Assembly: GCA_022818135.1 (NCBI GenBank)
Contig: JAFMSR010000008.1
Span: forward strand, 8,986,978-9,050,977
Length of the DNA stretch: 64,000 nucleotides
Source of the DNA: Saxidomus purpurata
Lineage: Eukaryota; Mollusca; Bivalvia; Venerida; Veneridae
Direction: 5' to 3'
The position numbers were made by a program, and so were the translations under genes. The number at the start of each line of letters is the position of its first letter. Positions within the stretch are counted from its first letter, which is position 1. The notes below the pieces were generated by a model. It was not told the DNA's origin. It was given only the letters and a program-made list of their open reading frames with translations, and ran no database searches. Shown here piece by piece: positions 47,820 to 59,950 of this stretch.

Positions 47820-48985
47820 CCTAAAATAGGAGAGATATCTCATCTCTTAGATTCATTGTATATATTGTGTTTTAATTAAGATATATATTTCTTTTAACAG
47901 AGATATGGAGATATCTTTCTAATCATGAGAGATATCTCTGTTTCGATGAAAGATATCTTTATGATGGCCGTTGAGAAATATCTTTTTTCATTAGAAATAT
48001 ATCTTTTTTTTAGAAATATATCTTTTTTTACAAATATATCTAAATTGAGAGAAATCTTTCATACGGTACAATCATTTATTTGTGGCCACATTTATCGCTT
48101 CCTCACGCGAGCATTTTGGAGACTCCCGTTTCCTCCTACAGTACGCTCATAATACGCCAACATCGTGCGGTCGGTTCAAAAGATGTTTGTTGTTTTTTGT
48201 ATCTTCTCGAATTCAAATAAAAGACTTTTATTATTATTATTATTATTATTTTATTATTATTATCATTATCATTATAATTATTATTTTTATTATCTACATG
48301 AGTTTACGTTGTGATAGTATATTTGCAGGGGCGGTCATGGGGTATGGGGTGTCCAAAGTTCAGGTGACTGTGGCTATACATTTTCTGGTGAAGTTAGTTA
48401 ATTCACACTATTATCATTATTTATATCTCAAAGACCTTTCATAACTTTCAGTGAAAATACCAAGTCATTCATTTCCGCGATTTTTCGTAATTTTGACTTA
48501 CTCTTTATGTCACGTAATCATCTCAACTCTTAAACCAAAGTATGTGATTTGTTTGTCTATGTCATATTATACAATCTCTATGACATCAAACACAAAGTTC
48601 TGCTTTCAGGTTTTAACGACGACTTTGGTAAGCCCGATCGGGCAGTGTGACCAGCCTGGTTATGCCCTGACCCCAGAGAAACAATTTATCTCATTGAAAC
48701 AGAGATATCTCATGATTAGAAAGATATATCCCGGTATAATAACTTTGAGAGGTATCTCTATAAGTTTAAGAGATATCTCTCTGTTTTTAACAGATATCCT
48801 TTTTTCAGAGATATCTTTTAAGGAAGGATAGATATCTCTGTACGGTAGAGAGATATTTCTATTGCATTGAGAGATATTTTTAGAATTGGGAGACACCTTT
48901 CTAAACATCCTCTAATTTATAGTGATATTTTTGAATTTAAGAGATATCTCCTGTATTTTATGTGACATCTCTTTTTCTTTTATTA
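47820..48985. mobile_element. Foldback-like element with arms of 21-bp-period GATATC palindrome arrays
   Basis: The left array (about 47830-48060) and right array (about 48690-48970) consist of the palindrome GAGATATCTC or variants, spaced mostly 20-21 bases. In the right array the GATAT starts lie at 48703, 48723, 48772, 48793, 48810, 48831, 48852 and 48873. The arrays are inverted relative to each other: the left one contains ATCTTTCTAATCATGAGA followed by GATATCTCTGTTTC, and the reverse complement of the right one contains the same words near 48690-48735. The roughly 620-base centre is non-repetitive apart from a TTA microsatellite. No recognisable protein. Confidence 0.7.
48230..48292. 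repeat. TTA/ATT microsatellite
   Basis: Nearly continuous TTATTATTA with a few TCATTATCA interruptions. It lies in the centre of the GATATC-array element. Confidence 0.9.
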
Positions 48986-50801
48986 AATAGTAAATTAGCT
49001 TGCCATAGTAAATAAAAGCGTCTGATCCTGTACTGTTGGCATAGTTTTCATTAAATGACAATGAAAATAACTCACCGTAAAATGCAGTAAAACTTAAGTA
49101 AAATCACAAAAGAAATTGTGAAACCAAATGCTTCTAACAAATAAAATGTAAAATGTTACTCATACACAGTAAATAATTCGAAGCCAAAGAAATTGACAAA
49201 TCTTCAAAATATGCGCTCTCCATCAGCTGACATATTTACATGTACATATTTCAACAGCTAGTCTAGGTCATAAACTAGTTACACCTGTATGCTAATGGAT
49301 GCATATCCATGTTTAACCCATTCAGTAAAGGTAACATTACCATATAATTAATGTTATCATTAATTTTTCAAAGTCGCGCCAGCTTTATCATTTTAAACGG
49401 TACATGGTCCACTTTAAAGTCCGAGCACATCATCAAAACGTTGTTCTATGTGTTGAAATTTGGAGAGATATTAGTTAATAGAATACTTTATCGGATAAAT
49501 TAGAAATATAGGTTGGTACATCGTTATTTCAGCTGATATGGACTCGTAAACCTGGTTTCCTAAAAGAAATTGAGCTTTTAACAAGCGATTTCTCAGGTTT
49601 TAAATCTATAAAGACCACTTGGTGCATAAATCATTGCCCTTTAATACTATTAGCTACTCGTTTAGATAGATATAATAGTGTACCAAAGAAATACGGAAAT
49701 ATTGACCCTTACAAAAAATTGTCGTCTTTCCCGTCGGTCGCTCCAGCTTTATCCAGTCGCTCCCGCTTTATCTAGGTGGTTCTAGGCATAGCAGAAGATG
49801 TTTTAAAGGTTATGCTACTTGTTGCCGTAGCAACCAGAGTTGGCGTTTGTTGTCCGTTTGTTGTCCGCTAAAACCAAGCGACAGAGAACGGCCGCTACGT
49901 TACACATTGTAATTTTTGTGCCATAATAGACCCAGGCGGAATCGAACTTGGAAAACATAACAGTGAAGTACAGAAAGAAACCGATTTAGAAGATAATACA
50001 CGGCTGAACCAGGCCGGGACGTGATAACCAGCCCACAAGGAGCATAATGGCACGAAGGCTTTAACCCGAGAGCTATCAGGCAAGCGACTGAGGGCCGATT
50101 ATTCGTCCCGACCCGGCTCAGACGTGAATTAACGTCTATAATATTTAAATATACCTTACACTTTTATTCAGTTTTCTCTTCTGAATACAATTTACAAGAG
50201 TTACTGATACTAGATACAAGAAATATTTTTTTAAAAGATAGACGGCGTTGAGCCGAGAGCCGGATATTCCAATCCGCACCTGCAGCCATTGATATCGTAT
50301 ACAGCAAGGTTGTTAACGTTCTGGACTACCAATCCGGAGCACTGTAGATTTCAGAAACGCTTTTCAGTGTCTCCCACCTATCTAGAGATGAACTGGTTAG
50401 AAACCCAGAGGTAGTCTCGCGTGTATCGGTGCTACCTTTATACACCGGGCATGTAAAAGAACTTGAGCTTTAGGGGTATATTCGTAAAAGAGCTAGGGTC
50501 TAGTACCCGGATTACATTGTATCTGCTTCTGTCTTAAGGACCAAAAAGCAAATAAGAGCTTAATATTTATTATGTTAAGCCTCAGTCACACATTCAGGAT
50601 TTTTACTGCCATCCTTGATAGGACCATTCCCGATTAAAATTTGTCAAAAGTCTGATCAAGATCCTGTTATTCGTGGCTGGAAATTCATTTTTTAATTAAA
50701 ATTTGTAAAAACATTTATTTAATCAGACTATGATAGGGCATTCCAGATCATTAAGGATAGTTATCCGACTTTTTCACTTTTCGTGTCGTAGCGCTGTCTT
50801 T
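48986..50801. other. Non-coding, unassigned
   Basis: No gene recognised. CAAGTTCGATTCCGCCTGGG on the minus strand near 49925-49950 looks like a B-box-containing SINE remnant, with a possible A box about 130 bases before it, which is too far apart for a simple tRNA head. Confidence 0.4.
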
Positions 50802-50940
50802 TCTTGCATACCAGATGGGGATATCTGCAGTTTTTACCAGTGCTGGAAAATCTCATCTTGCATACCAGATGGGGATATCTGCAGTTTTTACCAGTGCTGG
50901 AAAATCACATCTTACACAGCCCCCCCCCCCCCACCCCCCG
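50802..50940. repeat. Two-copy 54-bp tandem repeat followed by a poly-C tract
   Basis: The unit beginning TCTTGCATACCAGATGGGG starts at 50802 and again at 50856, with only a base or two different, and is followed by CCCCCCCCCCCCACCCCCC. Each unit contains GATATCTGCAG. Confidence 0.9.
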
Positions 50941-51283
50941 TGTAAGACGACTTACGTGAATTACTTACGACGTAACGTAATAATCAATGTGACGTCACTT
51001 TTCCAAACACACCGTCTGAATAACGTTTGTTTTTATATTAAAATGCATCATTTCGATAAGTTTGTTTTTAAATATCTATTTCAATGTGTAAAACGGTATG
51101 CAAGAAAAGGTTTCTACCATGAGATACTTAGTATAGATGGAAATAACCGTCACTTCGGGTAACTGTTTCGCGGGAACTCGGCAGAGCCTCGTTCCCGCCA
51201 AAACAGTTACACTCAGTGACGAATATTTCGATCTGAACCTCGTGCTCATGAAAGAAACTAATAATCTCAAACGGAGCCATAAT

Positions 51284-51602
51284 TTATGGTGGCTGATTTG
51301 GTACACTTTTGTGCCAGCGACAACACGACAAAACGCCAAACGGCGGGTTGTCGCACTGTCGTCTTGTCGTCCTGTCGCTAGCGAAGCACGCCAAACGGCG
51401 CGTTGTCGCACTGTCGTCTTGTCGTCCTGTCACTAGCGAAGCACGCCAAACGGCGCGTTGTCGTGCGGCGTGTTGTATTATGGTGATAATGTGCCGAGCG
51501 ACAAAGCGCCAAATAGCCAATCCTTCAATTTGAGCCGAGCGACAATGTGACATCGCGACAACACGCCGCACGACAACACGACAACCAAATCAGCCACCAT
51601 AA
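51284..51602. mobile_element. Small TIR element with tandem interior, TATGGTGGC terminus
   Basis: Perfect 19-bp TIRs: TTATGGTGGCTGATTTGGT at 51284-51302 and its inverse at 51584-51602; flanking TAAT on both sides may be the target duplication. The interior has about two and a half units of roughly 66 bp (CGCCAAACGGC, TTGTCGCACTGTCG, TCTTGTCGTCCTGTC, TAGCGAAGCA), then an inverted GC-rich part with repeated CGACAACACG. The open frames on both strands are products of the repeats. Confidence 0.85.
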
Positions 51603-52674
51603 TAATCGGCACTGTGTGAACGCCGCATTATCCTTGGTGCTTGTACTGAAAAGAAAATACACCGTACATGTGCGCACTGATCTTATTATCTTATTATTCA
51701 GAGTTTGCTACATCAAATCGCAATTAAATGAGGTGCGCAATACAAAATTAAAACCACAACTATTTCAAATTATGCCAGAATGTCATACCATAAGCTAAAC
51801 ATTTCATTCATGACGAAGAAGTTTAAGCATTTGTGAGATTCGTTCACATTGAACTTCTAAACATGATAATGCTACGTTTGGAACTGCCCAAAAAGCATGT
51901 AGTTAGAGGTATTCCCCAAGTCTTTTGTCCGAATCAACACAAGTTTTACAAAAATACGATTAAACTAAGCAGATGGTAAAATGGATTTTCATTATTTGTA
52001 ATATGTTTACTAGTCTGATATCATTAATACGTGCATATATATTTGAAATAAACAACACTTATACATTACCTTACAGTCATAATAGTGATATATGTGAAAG
52101 TCCAAATACATTCTGGCATGTACTTATTATAAACACTCACGAATGAAGGCTAATAGGCCTGTAGATATTACGACTAGGGAATGGTATGAGTCTTTTGAAA
52201 CCGAATGTCGATAAAATTTCGACCTAAAGTCCTATAACCATTACAAAACAATTATGTTACGATGAAGACAATATCTTGAGCTGTCCAATTTATGAAGTGT
52301 ATATGAGCGCAATGTGCAATTACGAAAATTCTGTTGTCAGTAATTATCCTCACTTTAAAATCTGCATTTGCTGCAGAATTTAATTTAAACTGTGTCATCG
52401 TTTTCTAATTCCCTTCCGAATAATGTCTTCAAGCAGGTGACAAATGTATTTTATGGAACAATTATGTCTGGCATGAGAACACTTTAAATTTATAAAAGCA
52501 CATAGTACATAAAACTATATTTTGGACGGACAAAATATAACATATCTACTTGGATTCATATAATTAGTCATATGACATGAATGTAATCTTACTAAACTTG
52601 CAAGAATTATGCCAATATGTCGTAGTGCATGAACCTCATCTTCTGGATGAGAGACAGTTAATTATTCGAATTCG
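51603..52674. other. Non-coding, unassigned
   Basis: AT-rich sequence with no exon, repeat or RNA gene that I recognise. Confidence 0.4.
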
Positions 52675-53710
52675 TTGATTGGTTATGGGACCGGGAAACT
52701 GACACGGTTAGATGCTTCGTCTGACATGCTAAAACATGCAGGCGTTGTTACTAAACAAACCGTTGTAGAAATCACTGAGAACGAGTCACCGGATAGATTT
52801 GATGCAGTCTTCTTCAGTCTTGTACGTAGCATACATATGCTCATTACTATTGTGTGTGTCGTACATTCTGTAATGAGTTTGGTCCTTTTATGGAAAATTC
52901 AATGCCTTAACTTCTGTTATGCTGCACACATGCTTCTTAATTATTACTAAAGTGTGATTTGTATGAGGCAAAAATGAAAAGAAAACAAAAGAAAACAAAA
53001 ACAAACAAACAACAAATGTCATTTGAAAATGCAGCCTTGAAAAAAATCTTCATGTGTCATTACATGAACCAAAGAGACTTGTGTATGTAGTGGTCAGTTA
53101 AACTTTACGTTATTATATAATCCGTATTACTGAGCATTTCAGGCAAATAGGACTTTTTCAATAAAATCATCTGATCTCATCACCATTTATTCAAATACTG
53201 AAACGAATTTAATAATTATACAGTTAGGCTCTACATCCCTTTAATCCTGGAGATGACGATGTCAATCGTTTTCAAAACTGGAGCGCACAATGACAGAGGC
53301 CCGACGTGTTTTAAGATCTGACGGTACACTGATAGTCCTAGCGCAAACTCCTGATGACATCTACAATACCTGGTACTGCTAAATTAACAGAACGATCGCA
53401 GAAAAGTTTACTTGAAAATTAAGTTTGCGCCTGTATATAAATACCTAGAGATTTGTTAGCGTTCCGGACTTGAATGTGTGCAAAATATGAGATTGATGGG
53501 GACACATTTGACATATCTAATTCGGAAGGTCCTACGGAATGGACAAAGCTTTGCATGATCACTGGGCTGTCTCCAGTGAAGATGAGTTGAATGATGTCAA
53601 AACGAGGCTGTGTGAACTTAAAGAGAACGGTGGGCTAAAAAAATGGGTACTCTGTAACGATGATGTACTTACAAATGGTATTGTTACACTGTTTGTTTGT
53701 ACATTGTAAA
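52675..53710 (+). pseudogene. SAM-dependent methyltransferase-like remnants
   Basis: Three blocks in order on the plus strand resemble a class I methyltransferase. About 52677-52818: IGYGTGKLTRLDASSDMLKH and ESPDRFDAVFFSL, that is glycine motif I fused to the acidic motif II region, with the residues usually between them missing; a GTACGT donor follows. About 53233-53390: ALHPFNPGDDDVNRFQN, then after a one-base shift LERTMTEARRVLRSDG and TLIVLAQTPDD, ending at a TAA. About 53530-53710: GRSYGMDKALHDHWAVSSED and VKTRLCELKENGGLKKWV. The missing segment, frameshift and stop indicate a decayed gene. Substrate unknown. Family call by motif order only. Confidence 0.55.
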
Positions 53711-54990
53711 TAGTTTACTAATTTTGCAACGCTTAATATACATTGTATAATATGAAATAGGCATATGTAACAGAACTAGGATTGAAAAATAATTACGCTC
53801 TTGTTAGTGACATACCGGTATAAGTAGTAAGCATTTTCTGTACACAATGTATCACACAATTAGGAAAACATAATATGACAAAATGAATTTTCAATTTACA
53901 TTCTAGTTCTGAAATTAACACATTGACTTCAACATGCTATTTTTGTCATAGTTTTGTCTCAGTTTTCTTCCTATAGGATTCTACATGTATAGGAAATGTT
54001 GTTGTCAAAGCTTCAATTATTAAATAAGGTGCATATTATACTATTTGTTTACATGGTGTGACAACAACACAAATGAAAATCAACATAGCATTTTGAGAAA
54101 ATCTTTTGAAAATGTTGGTGGACTTGGTTTCACGGCACCGCTACAATATACAACTATATGATTGGGATTTCAAAAGCGTTTGCTACGCTTGATAATTTCA
54201 GAAAAAGAGAGAAATACTATACAGGAATTTATACTGCAACCCTCGTTCTAAAGTTTGTTAATTTAAAGCAGTTTGAATAAACTTATTTGTTCAACAAAAT
54301 CTGTGGGCGAGCAACTTTAATAAACCAATTGGATACACCCAAGTCTGCTATCAAATTGGCGTACATTCCATGTGCAAATTTGACCTTCAAGTCTGGGAGC
54401 TTGGGGGATGCATGCAACATAATTATATTGTATATGGTTGACTTTCGTTTACCTTAAACACATTTTAAATTACACGATGGAAAGCAAATTGCTTGGACAA
54501 TGGTGTGGCTTTCGTGCGGCATATTGTCTTGTTGTAGTTAACACTTTTGTAAAACATCTTCCAAAAATCGGATTTCTGTTCTGTTTACGCTAAACCAAAC
54601 TAATTAGTCGTCGATAATGGGATTACCAAAAAAAAATTGTATGTAAAATTGTATCGGTGATTAATGACATTTATATGAAGATTCATACATTATAATTATC
54701 ATTTAACTCTACATCACAAAATGTTATATAAAATTACACCATAATATTTGTTTATATGCATTTTTGACCAGTTGACAAAACAATGAAAAAGAGATTTGAG
54801 TGGATGATCCTCATACAAATATAAAGGGTTTGGTAGTATTTATGTTACCATTTGATACACAAATGTAGCCGTTTGTTGGGTATTCACTATGTTATGATTG
54901 GTTTTGAAGTTTAAAAACAAAAATAATATCAAACAGGGAATGCCACGTACCAAAAACGCAGCCTCCCCAAAACGAGCCCCACAGCACCCA
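53711..54990. other. Non-coding, unassigned
   Basis: AT-rich, no gene or repeat recognised. Confidence 0.4.
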
Positions 54991-55007
54991 GAAGTGCACA
55001 CCACCAA

Positions 55008-55090
55008 CACACACACACACACACACGCACACACACACGACACACACACACAATCATGTACACACACACATATACACTACCAACACACAC
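55008..55090. repeat. CA microsatellite
   Basis: ACACAC runs with a few interruptions. Open frames of threonine/histidine or cysteine/valine over it are artefacts. It adjoins the 3' region of the Penelope-like element. Confidence 0.9.
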
Positions 55091-55499
55091 TAGCATACAA
55101 AGCAAACACACGAGGACAAAACGAACAATTAAAGGAACACAGTGGGGCACCGCCTTCGAACGGTCAGTGGCAAAAACACCACTGGGGAGCTTAAACCGGT
55201 TTATGGTGCGCACCCAACCTCACTCTTACCCCCACCATGTTCCAAAGTCACAGGACAGTGTAAATAAAAGTAATCCCTGCTAGGTGAATCTCTAACACAC
55301 GCAATGGAAACAAAAGGCATGGTATGTAAAACACAAAAATGCTCGTGTATAAATATATAAAAAGCAAACCTTGAGAACCAAAAAACGTATGTACTCAATG
55401 CCTTTGCAGAAGGCAGAGCACCTAGAGAAACACCCTTAAGGGCCCGACGAAACAGGCCAGAGGACAGAAATCAAAACAGTTTCGTCCCAGTGGGATTTA

Positions 55500-57100
55500 A
55501 AAACTGCCCATCACAGAGTCCTCCCCCTCTTCCGTCAGACACAATCAAAGAGGGAAGCATAGCGTCCAACTGTAAACGGGTTGAACACCAAACATGCGGT
55601 GTGTCTCAAAACAGTTGGGTCGTAACCTCTTTTAACAAAACGTTTTATAATTTTAGCAAATACAGTTGGAAAATTGCCATGACCCAAAATCTTACGAAGT
55701 TTGTAAACCACATCCCCATAAAAATCGGGTTTTGAAATACCTTCTCGCAGAAGAGTCTTTAGATTACTATTGAATTTCAAAACCAAATCAGAATTACGAT
55801 AGTAAAATTTAGCAAAATATTTACGTAATTTGTAATAACGATAGCCCTGTTGAAGAAGTTTATTTGTAATATATTGATTACGTTCATTGAAATCCTCAAC
55901 ATAACTACACGCTCTGGCAAACCGAATTAACTGAGAAATGTATACCCCATAAGATGTAGCATGAGGTACATCCCCATCCAAATGGGGGAAATTTACAATA
56001 CTAAAATTAAAATCATCCCTCTTGTCATAAATTTTGGTATGTATAATATTGTTATAAATAGAGAGATGTAAATCTAAAAATGAAGCACCAGTATCCAAAT
56101 TGTTAGTTTTAATTAACTGATGTATTATTAAAAGCAGTGATAATGTCTGCCTGCGTGTCTGGAGAAAGACTCAACATAAAGTCTCTTTCATAACAATATA
56201 AAAACAAATCTGCGACAAGGGGTGCACAATTTGTTCCCATGGGAATACCGATTACTTGTCTGAAAACTGCATTCCCAAACCTTATATAAATGTTGTTCAA
56301 TAAAAAGGAAAGGGCTTTACAAACTTCGTCACAGGTCCACATAGTATAATGTTTAACAATACAGCTAGTAAAAAAAGCTTTATCGAAATTGCAGGCGAGA
56401 AATGTAACATTCTCCCTGGCAAAAGTCTTTTGAATTAGGGCAGTTAGCTTGTCATTTATCAAATTATGTGGTAAAGTGGTATACAGAGTAGAAAAATCGT
56501 ATGTACTGACTGAAGTTACTTTGTAATTTAACTTTATCACAATATCTTTTCACGTGGGCTTTTATAGCAGTTAGGCAAGATGTTAATAGTTTTGAAATAT
56601 TTGTAGTGGTACAAGAGCTTGAATTAGCGATGAAACGAGCTTTATATGGTTGTTTATGTAATTTAGGAATCCAGTACATAGTAGGAAGTTTAATATGTTG
56701 ATCATCTATACGAACTTTCAAATTAGAAACTTCACTGATGTGATCAGTGACCACATTTTGTTCAACGGAAGGACTCAATATATAAGCTTTAGTGCTATTT
56801 AGTTCGTTTTGTAAAACATTAATATAATGTAGGCGTCAAATGATGATAATATTGTTGGCCGCCTTGTCTGCTGGAACTAAGACATACTTAGAATGAAATT
56901 CTTGGATTTCCTTTTTCAGATGTCTTAAAGTAAACTTGGGTTTTGATGGAAGTAGGTGTTCATTTGTTTGGTAAAATTTTATACGAGAATCGACAATGTT
57001 AAAAATACTTCGTTTCCAAGACGTTAATGCATTTGGATCAGCATTCTCACGACGACACCATTTAACACAAAAAGTTTCGATGGATTCCGCAATATGACCA
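55500..57100 (-). mobile_element. Penelope-like retroelement reverse transcriptase, inactivated
   Basis: Reading the minus strand from about 57095, a broken frame gives ADPNALTSWKRSIFN, PSKPKFTLRHLKKEIQEF, YVLVPADKAANNI, then a stop. 56778-56464 has MYWIPKLHKQPYKARFIANS. 56540-56109 has TYDFSTLYTTLPHNLI and RQVIGIPMGTNCAPLVADLF. 56098-55535 has DTGASFLDLHLSIYNN and a long C-terminal RT/thumb part. The order of motifs and the GIPMGTNCAP block are those I associate with Penelope-like RTs of animals. Between AFNNTS and DTGASF the segment that should carry the YxDD catalytic motif is absent, and a second small deletion plus frame change lies near 56530. No GIY-YIG endonuclease domain is seen. 55100-55535 is probably 3' UTR. 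Confidence 0.8.
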
Positions 57101-57771
57101 AATCAACTACATAGAGTACCGGATTCCACCTTTAAAATGAGATTTACGGGATTTTTTAAAGTTTTTGATATAATAACACGAATGTTAACTATATTTATAT
57201 TTTAATTAAAGCGTATTTATGAGCTGCAAACGTAATATTTGGTGTCAATCGATATAGCAGGAATTTAATTATCAAAATGTTCCAGAGGGATGCTTCGAAT
57301 TTTCTTTCATAGTTTAGTCCCTTCTTCACGAAAAAGTGTCGTCAGACAGAGATTCCGTTTTATAGCAATATTTAAAAAAAAATACTAGGCTATATTTAGA
57401 GCATGTATTTTCGATTTAAACGAAACGGCCGATTTCGCCGGTAAGATGTTTTTCTTGGTAATATAAGAGCTTAAAATAATTTAACATCCTAATTGCGAAT
57501 GAGACTTTAGAACGTATAGCCAAGAAAATTGATGATTTATTACGCATTGCAGGTGGTCTGATAGACAACAGCATATATGCTTTGTTGGCTCCCATAACAT
57601 TCAATGTTAACATTTTATAGATACAAGCCGTATTTTGCTGCAGTACTGCCAATGAGAGTCTGGCTATTGGTGATTGTTGTTTTTGATGAAGTTAGGTATA
57701 ACTCTATGTATCTTATCTTGATCAGAAGACAAATAAAGATTTAGAATTGCGAAAGAATAAATGACATATAC
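57101..57771. other. Non-coding, unassigned
   Basis: No gene recognised. The 78-codon frame at 57416-57652 has no family resemblance. Confidence 0.4.
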
Positions 57772-58406
57772 CAGGGGGTCGGACGTGTTTCATGTCTCTC
57801 GGGGTTTCAAGCCGAGTTTTGATATATATTTGTTCAAAATGGCGAAATAAGACGTATTTTTTGTCGAGGACGAACATTCATGTAAGTAAATGCTTATTTG
57901 CTATTCGTTCGAATTACTAACACGTCCGTTCATTAGCCGGCTGTAATTACTGAAATCGACTCATCTATTTTCAGTCCTAGAGTGAAGAATAAAAAAGTTA
58001 TTGAAAGGACAAATTGGTCGGTAGTGGTGAAGATTGGATTTTGTGTCGTATTTTTCCCATATTTGGACCGAAAAACATTCTGCTCGAGTTTATTTGAATG
58101 TGTTATGTCAAAATATTCATATATCTAATGTTCCGTCAACGTTTCCACGCTTCAAACAGCTGCTGTTGCAATTTGTCCCTTCAATAACTGTTTTGTTTTT
58201 CACTCTAGAACTGAAAACAGATGTGTCGATTTCTGATCGGTAATAACATACGGCTAATGAACTGAGGTGTTAGCAATTCGAACGAATTACTCACATGAAT
58301 TCTCGTCCTCGGTAACAAAAAATACGTCTTATTCGCCCATTTTGAACGAATACACATCAAAACTCCGCTTGAAACCAGGTTGACATGAATCACGTCGGAT
58401 CCCCTG
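57772..58406. mobile_element. MITE with long (~145 bp) terminal inverted repeats
   Basis: Ends CAGGGGGTCGGACGTG and, inverted, CAGGGGATCCGACGTG. The inverted match continues with small differences through GTTTCAAGC, GAGTTTTGAT, GTTCAAAATGG, AATAAGACGTATTTTTTGT and CGAGGACGA to ATTCGTTCGAATT, about 145 bases. The centre of about 340 bases shows no coding. TATA-type bases flank both sides. Confidence 0.85.
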
Positions 58407-59580
58407 AATATATTCTTTAATAGGATACAAAAAACGTGAAATTGAATTCACCTATTATAACAAAGCATATCAGACCAAACGTTACTTCTGAAACTTTCCT
58501 CATGTTATTACAGCTGGGTTTTTAATGTACAGTGTCTGGTAAATAATTATTAATAACAATAATAATAAATAAGCGTTAAACAGAACGTCACACCACTCCA
58601 TTTGGTAAGATAATAAGGGTCTCGGGAGGATCTATTATTTCGAAAGCCGGCTTCTTTAATGTAAGTGATTTTCTGTCTTTTTTGGGTGAGTACAACTTTT
58701 ATTGTTAAGTTAAACATTAGCGCTAGCACACATTTTTAAGGATTTTGGACCAGTCCATATACTTGAAATGGGAAGGGAAAATAGAACACTGACAAGCTTC
58801 CAAATATTGAAAACATGAAACTATTTAACTGTGGTAGTTTTGGAAATGAATGGATAAAAGATTCGTAGATCTTGTGGACAAACTTTTTGATTCAGATTTC
58901 GGAACTTTTGTAGCATATTCTATTTGATGACGTTCTGTGAATAATGTAAAGTTGGCCAAGCCCCTCTTTAAAAGAATGGTGATTTTGTGGCGGGTTCAGT
59001 TTTCTATAATATGGATATGGAGCAAACTTTACAACGTCGTCTTAAATCGCTGACCTTATTAAAACATATCTTTTGTACAAATAGTTTTTGACGACTCTCT
59101 ATCAAATTACTGCAAGTCATGTTTGTTGGCATTAAAACATTCAGTACAATGTGTCTTTCTCATTTTTCTCTATTTGAAACCGAAACCGGGGGAAGCCATA
59201 GCTAAGGTTCTGCACATGGTTACCAGTAAGTCTGCATAAAGAAAATGATGACAGATATTGTGTCAAAACAGGATTCAACTCGACCGATACAAATCCAAAC
59301 TGTCCGATTTCAAGTTAATTGCATAAGATATATAAATGTGCTATTTTTATATAGGACAAGAGTGATTCAGCAAAATAAAACGCAATGTGTGGGTAGTCGC
59401 ACTGATTTTAAACATTTTAATGTATGTTTATGAAAATGTATTTAGTATATTTTATACCTTATTGTATTTTTGTCACGGAATTAAAACTGCTCTCTCTTTT
59501 GTTAATGTTGCTAGCACTTTACGCTGTAAGGCTATATCTATCAAATATAGAGCTACAGCTTTTGAATAAATGACTGATCT
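58407..59580. other. Non-coding, unassigned
   Basis: No gene recognised. Confidence 0.4.
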
Positions 59581-59765
59581 CTTTCAAAAAGAGAGAAACC
59601 TCTCTATCTTTCCAACATAAAGATATATCACGTTTGCGTATAGAGATATCTTCCAAACGACCTTAAAGAAATAGCCCTTGAAATACTAGTAATAGTGCTG
59701 TTTTTAAGATAAAAAGTTATCTGGTCACATTTTAAAGATATCTCTTTATCTTAAACTGCTAGCTT
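59581..59765. repeat. Sparse GATATC-palindrome cluster
   Basis: It contains AAGATATATC, TAGAGATATCTTCC and AAAGATATCTCTTTATC with looser spacing, similar in wording to the 47.8-49.0 kb arrays. It may be a decayed third arm. Confidence 0.4.
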
Positions 59766-59879
59766 TAAACTTACAGTGATGAATCGTTAAATTAATTGTT
59801 TTATGTAATCTCAGAAAAGAAATAGTAAAACGGCTCGCCACTGATTGATACTAGCCCTCGTGCTGAAATGTTGTGGAGG

Positions 59880-59950
59880 TCCTGATGGAATTCGAACCCG
59901 AGATTTCCGGGTTATGAGTCTGACAGTCTAAACCATAGTGCCTCTCCTAC
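59880..59950 (-). repeat. tRNA-derived SINE head or tRNA pseudogene (CAT anticodon-like)
   Basis: On the minus strand GGCACTATGGTTTAGACTG (A-box region), GACTCATAACC (anticodon-loop-like with CAT) and CGGGTTCGAATTCC (B box) occur in tRNA order within about 60 bases. Acceptor-stem pairing is poor, so I call a tRNA-derived repeat, not a functional tRNA. Confidence 0.6.

Noticed and set aside
47830..48970. Regularly spaced repeats resembling a CRISPR array
   Set aside because: The repeat is only about 10 bases, degenerate and palindromic, spacers are about 11 bases, and the genome is an intron-bearing eukaryote.
51076..51571. Several overlapping frames on both strands
   Set aside because: Products of the GC-rich tandem interior of the TIR element at 51284-51602.
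54840..55283. Cysteine/valine- and threonine/histidine-rich frames
   Set aside because: Translations of the CA microsatellite.
59880..59950. Functional tRNA-Met
   Set aside because: A and B boxes and a CAT-like loop are visible, but the acceptor stem does not pair convincingly; treated as a tRNA-derived repeat.
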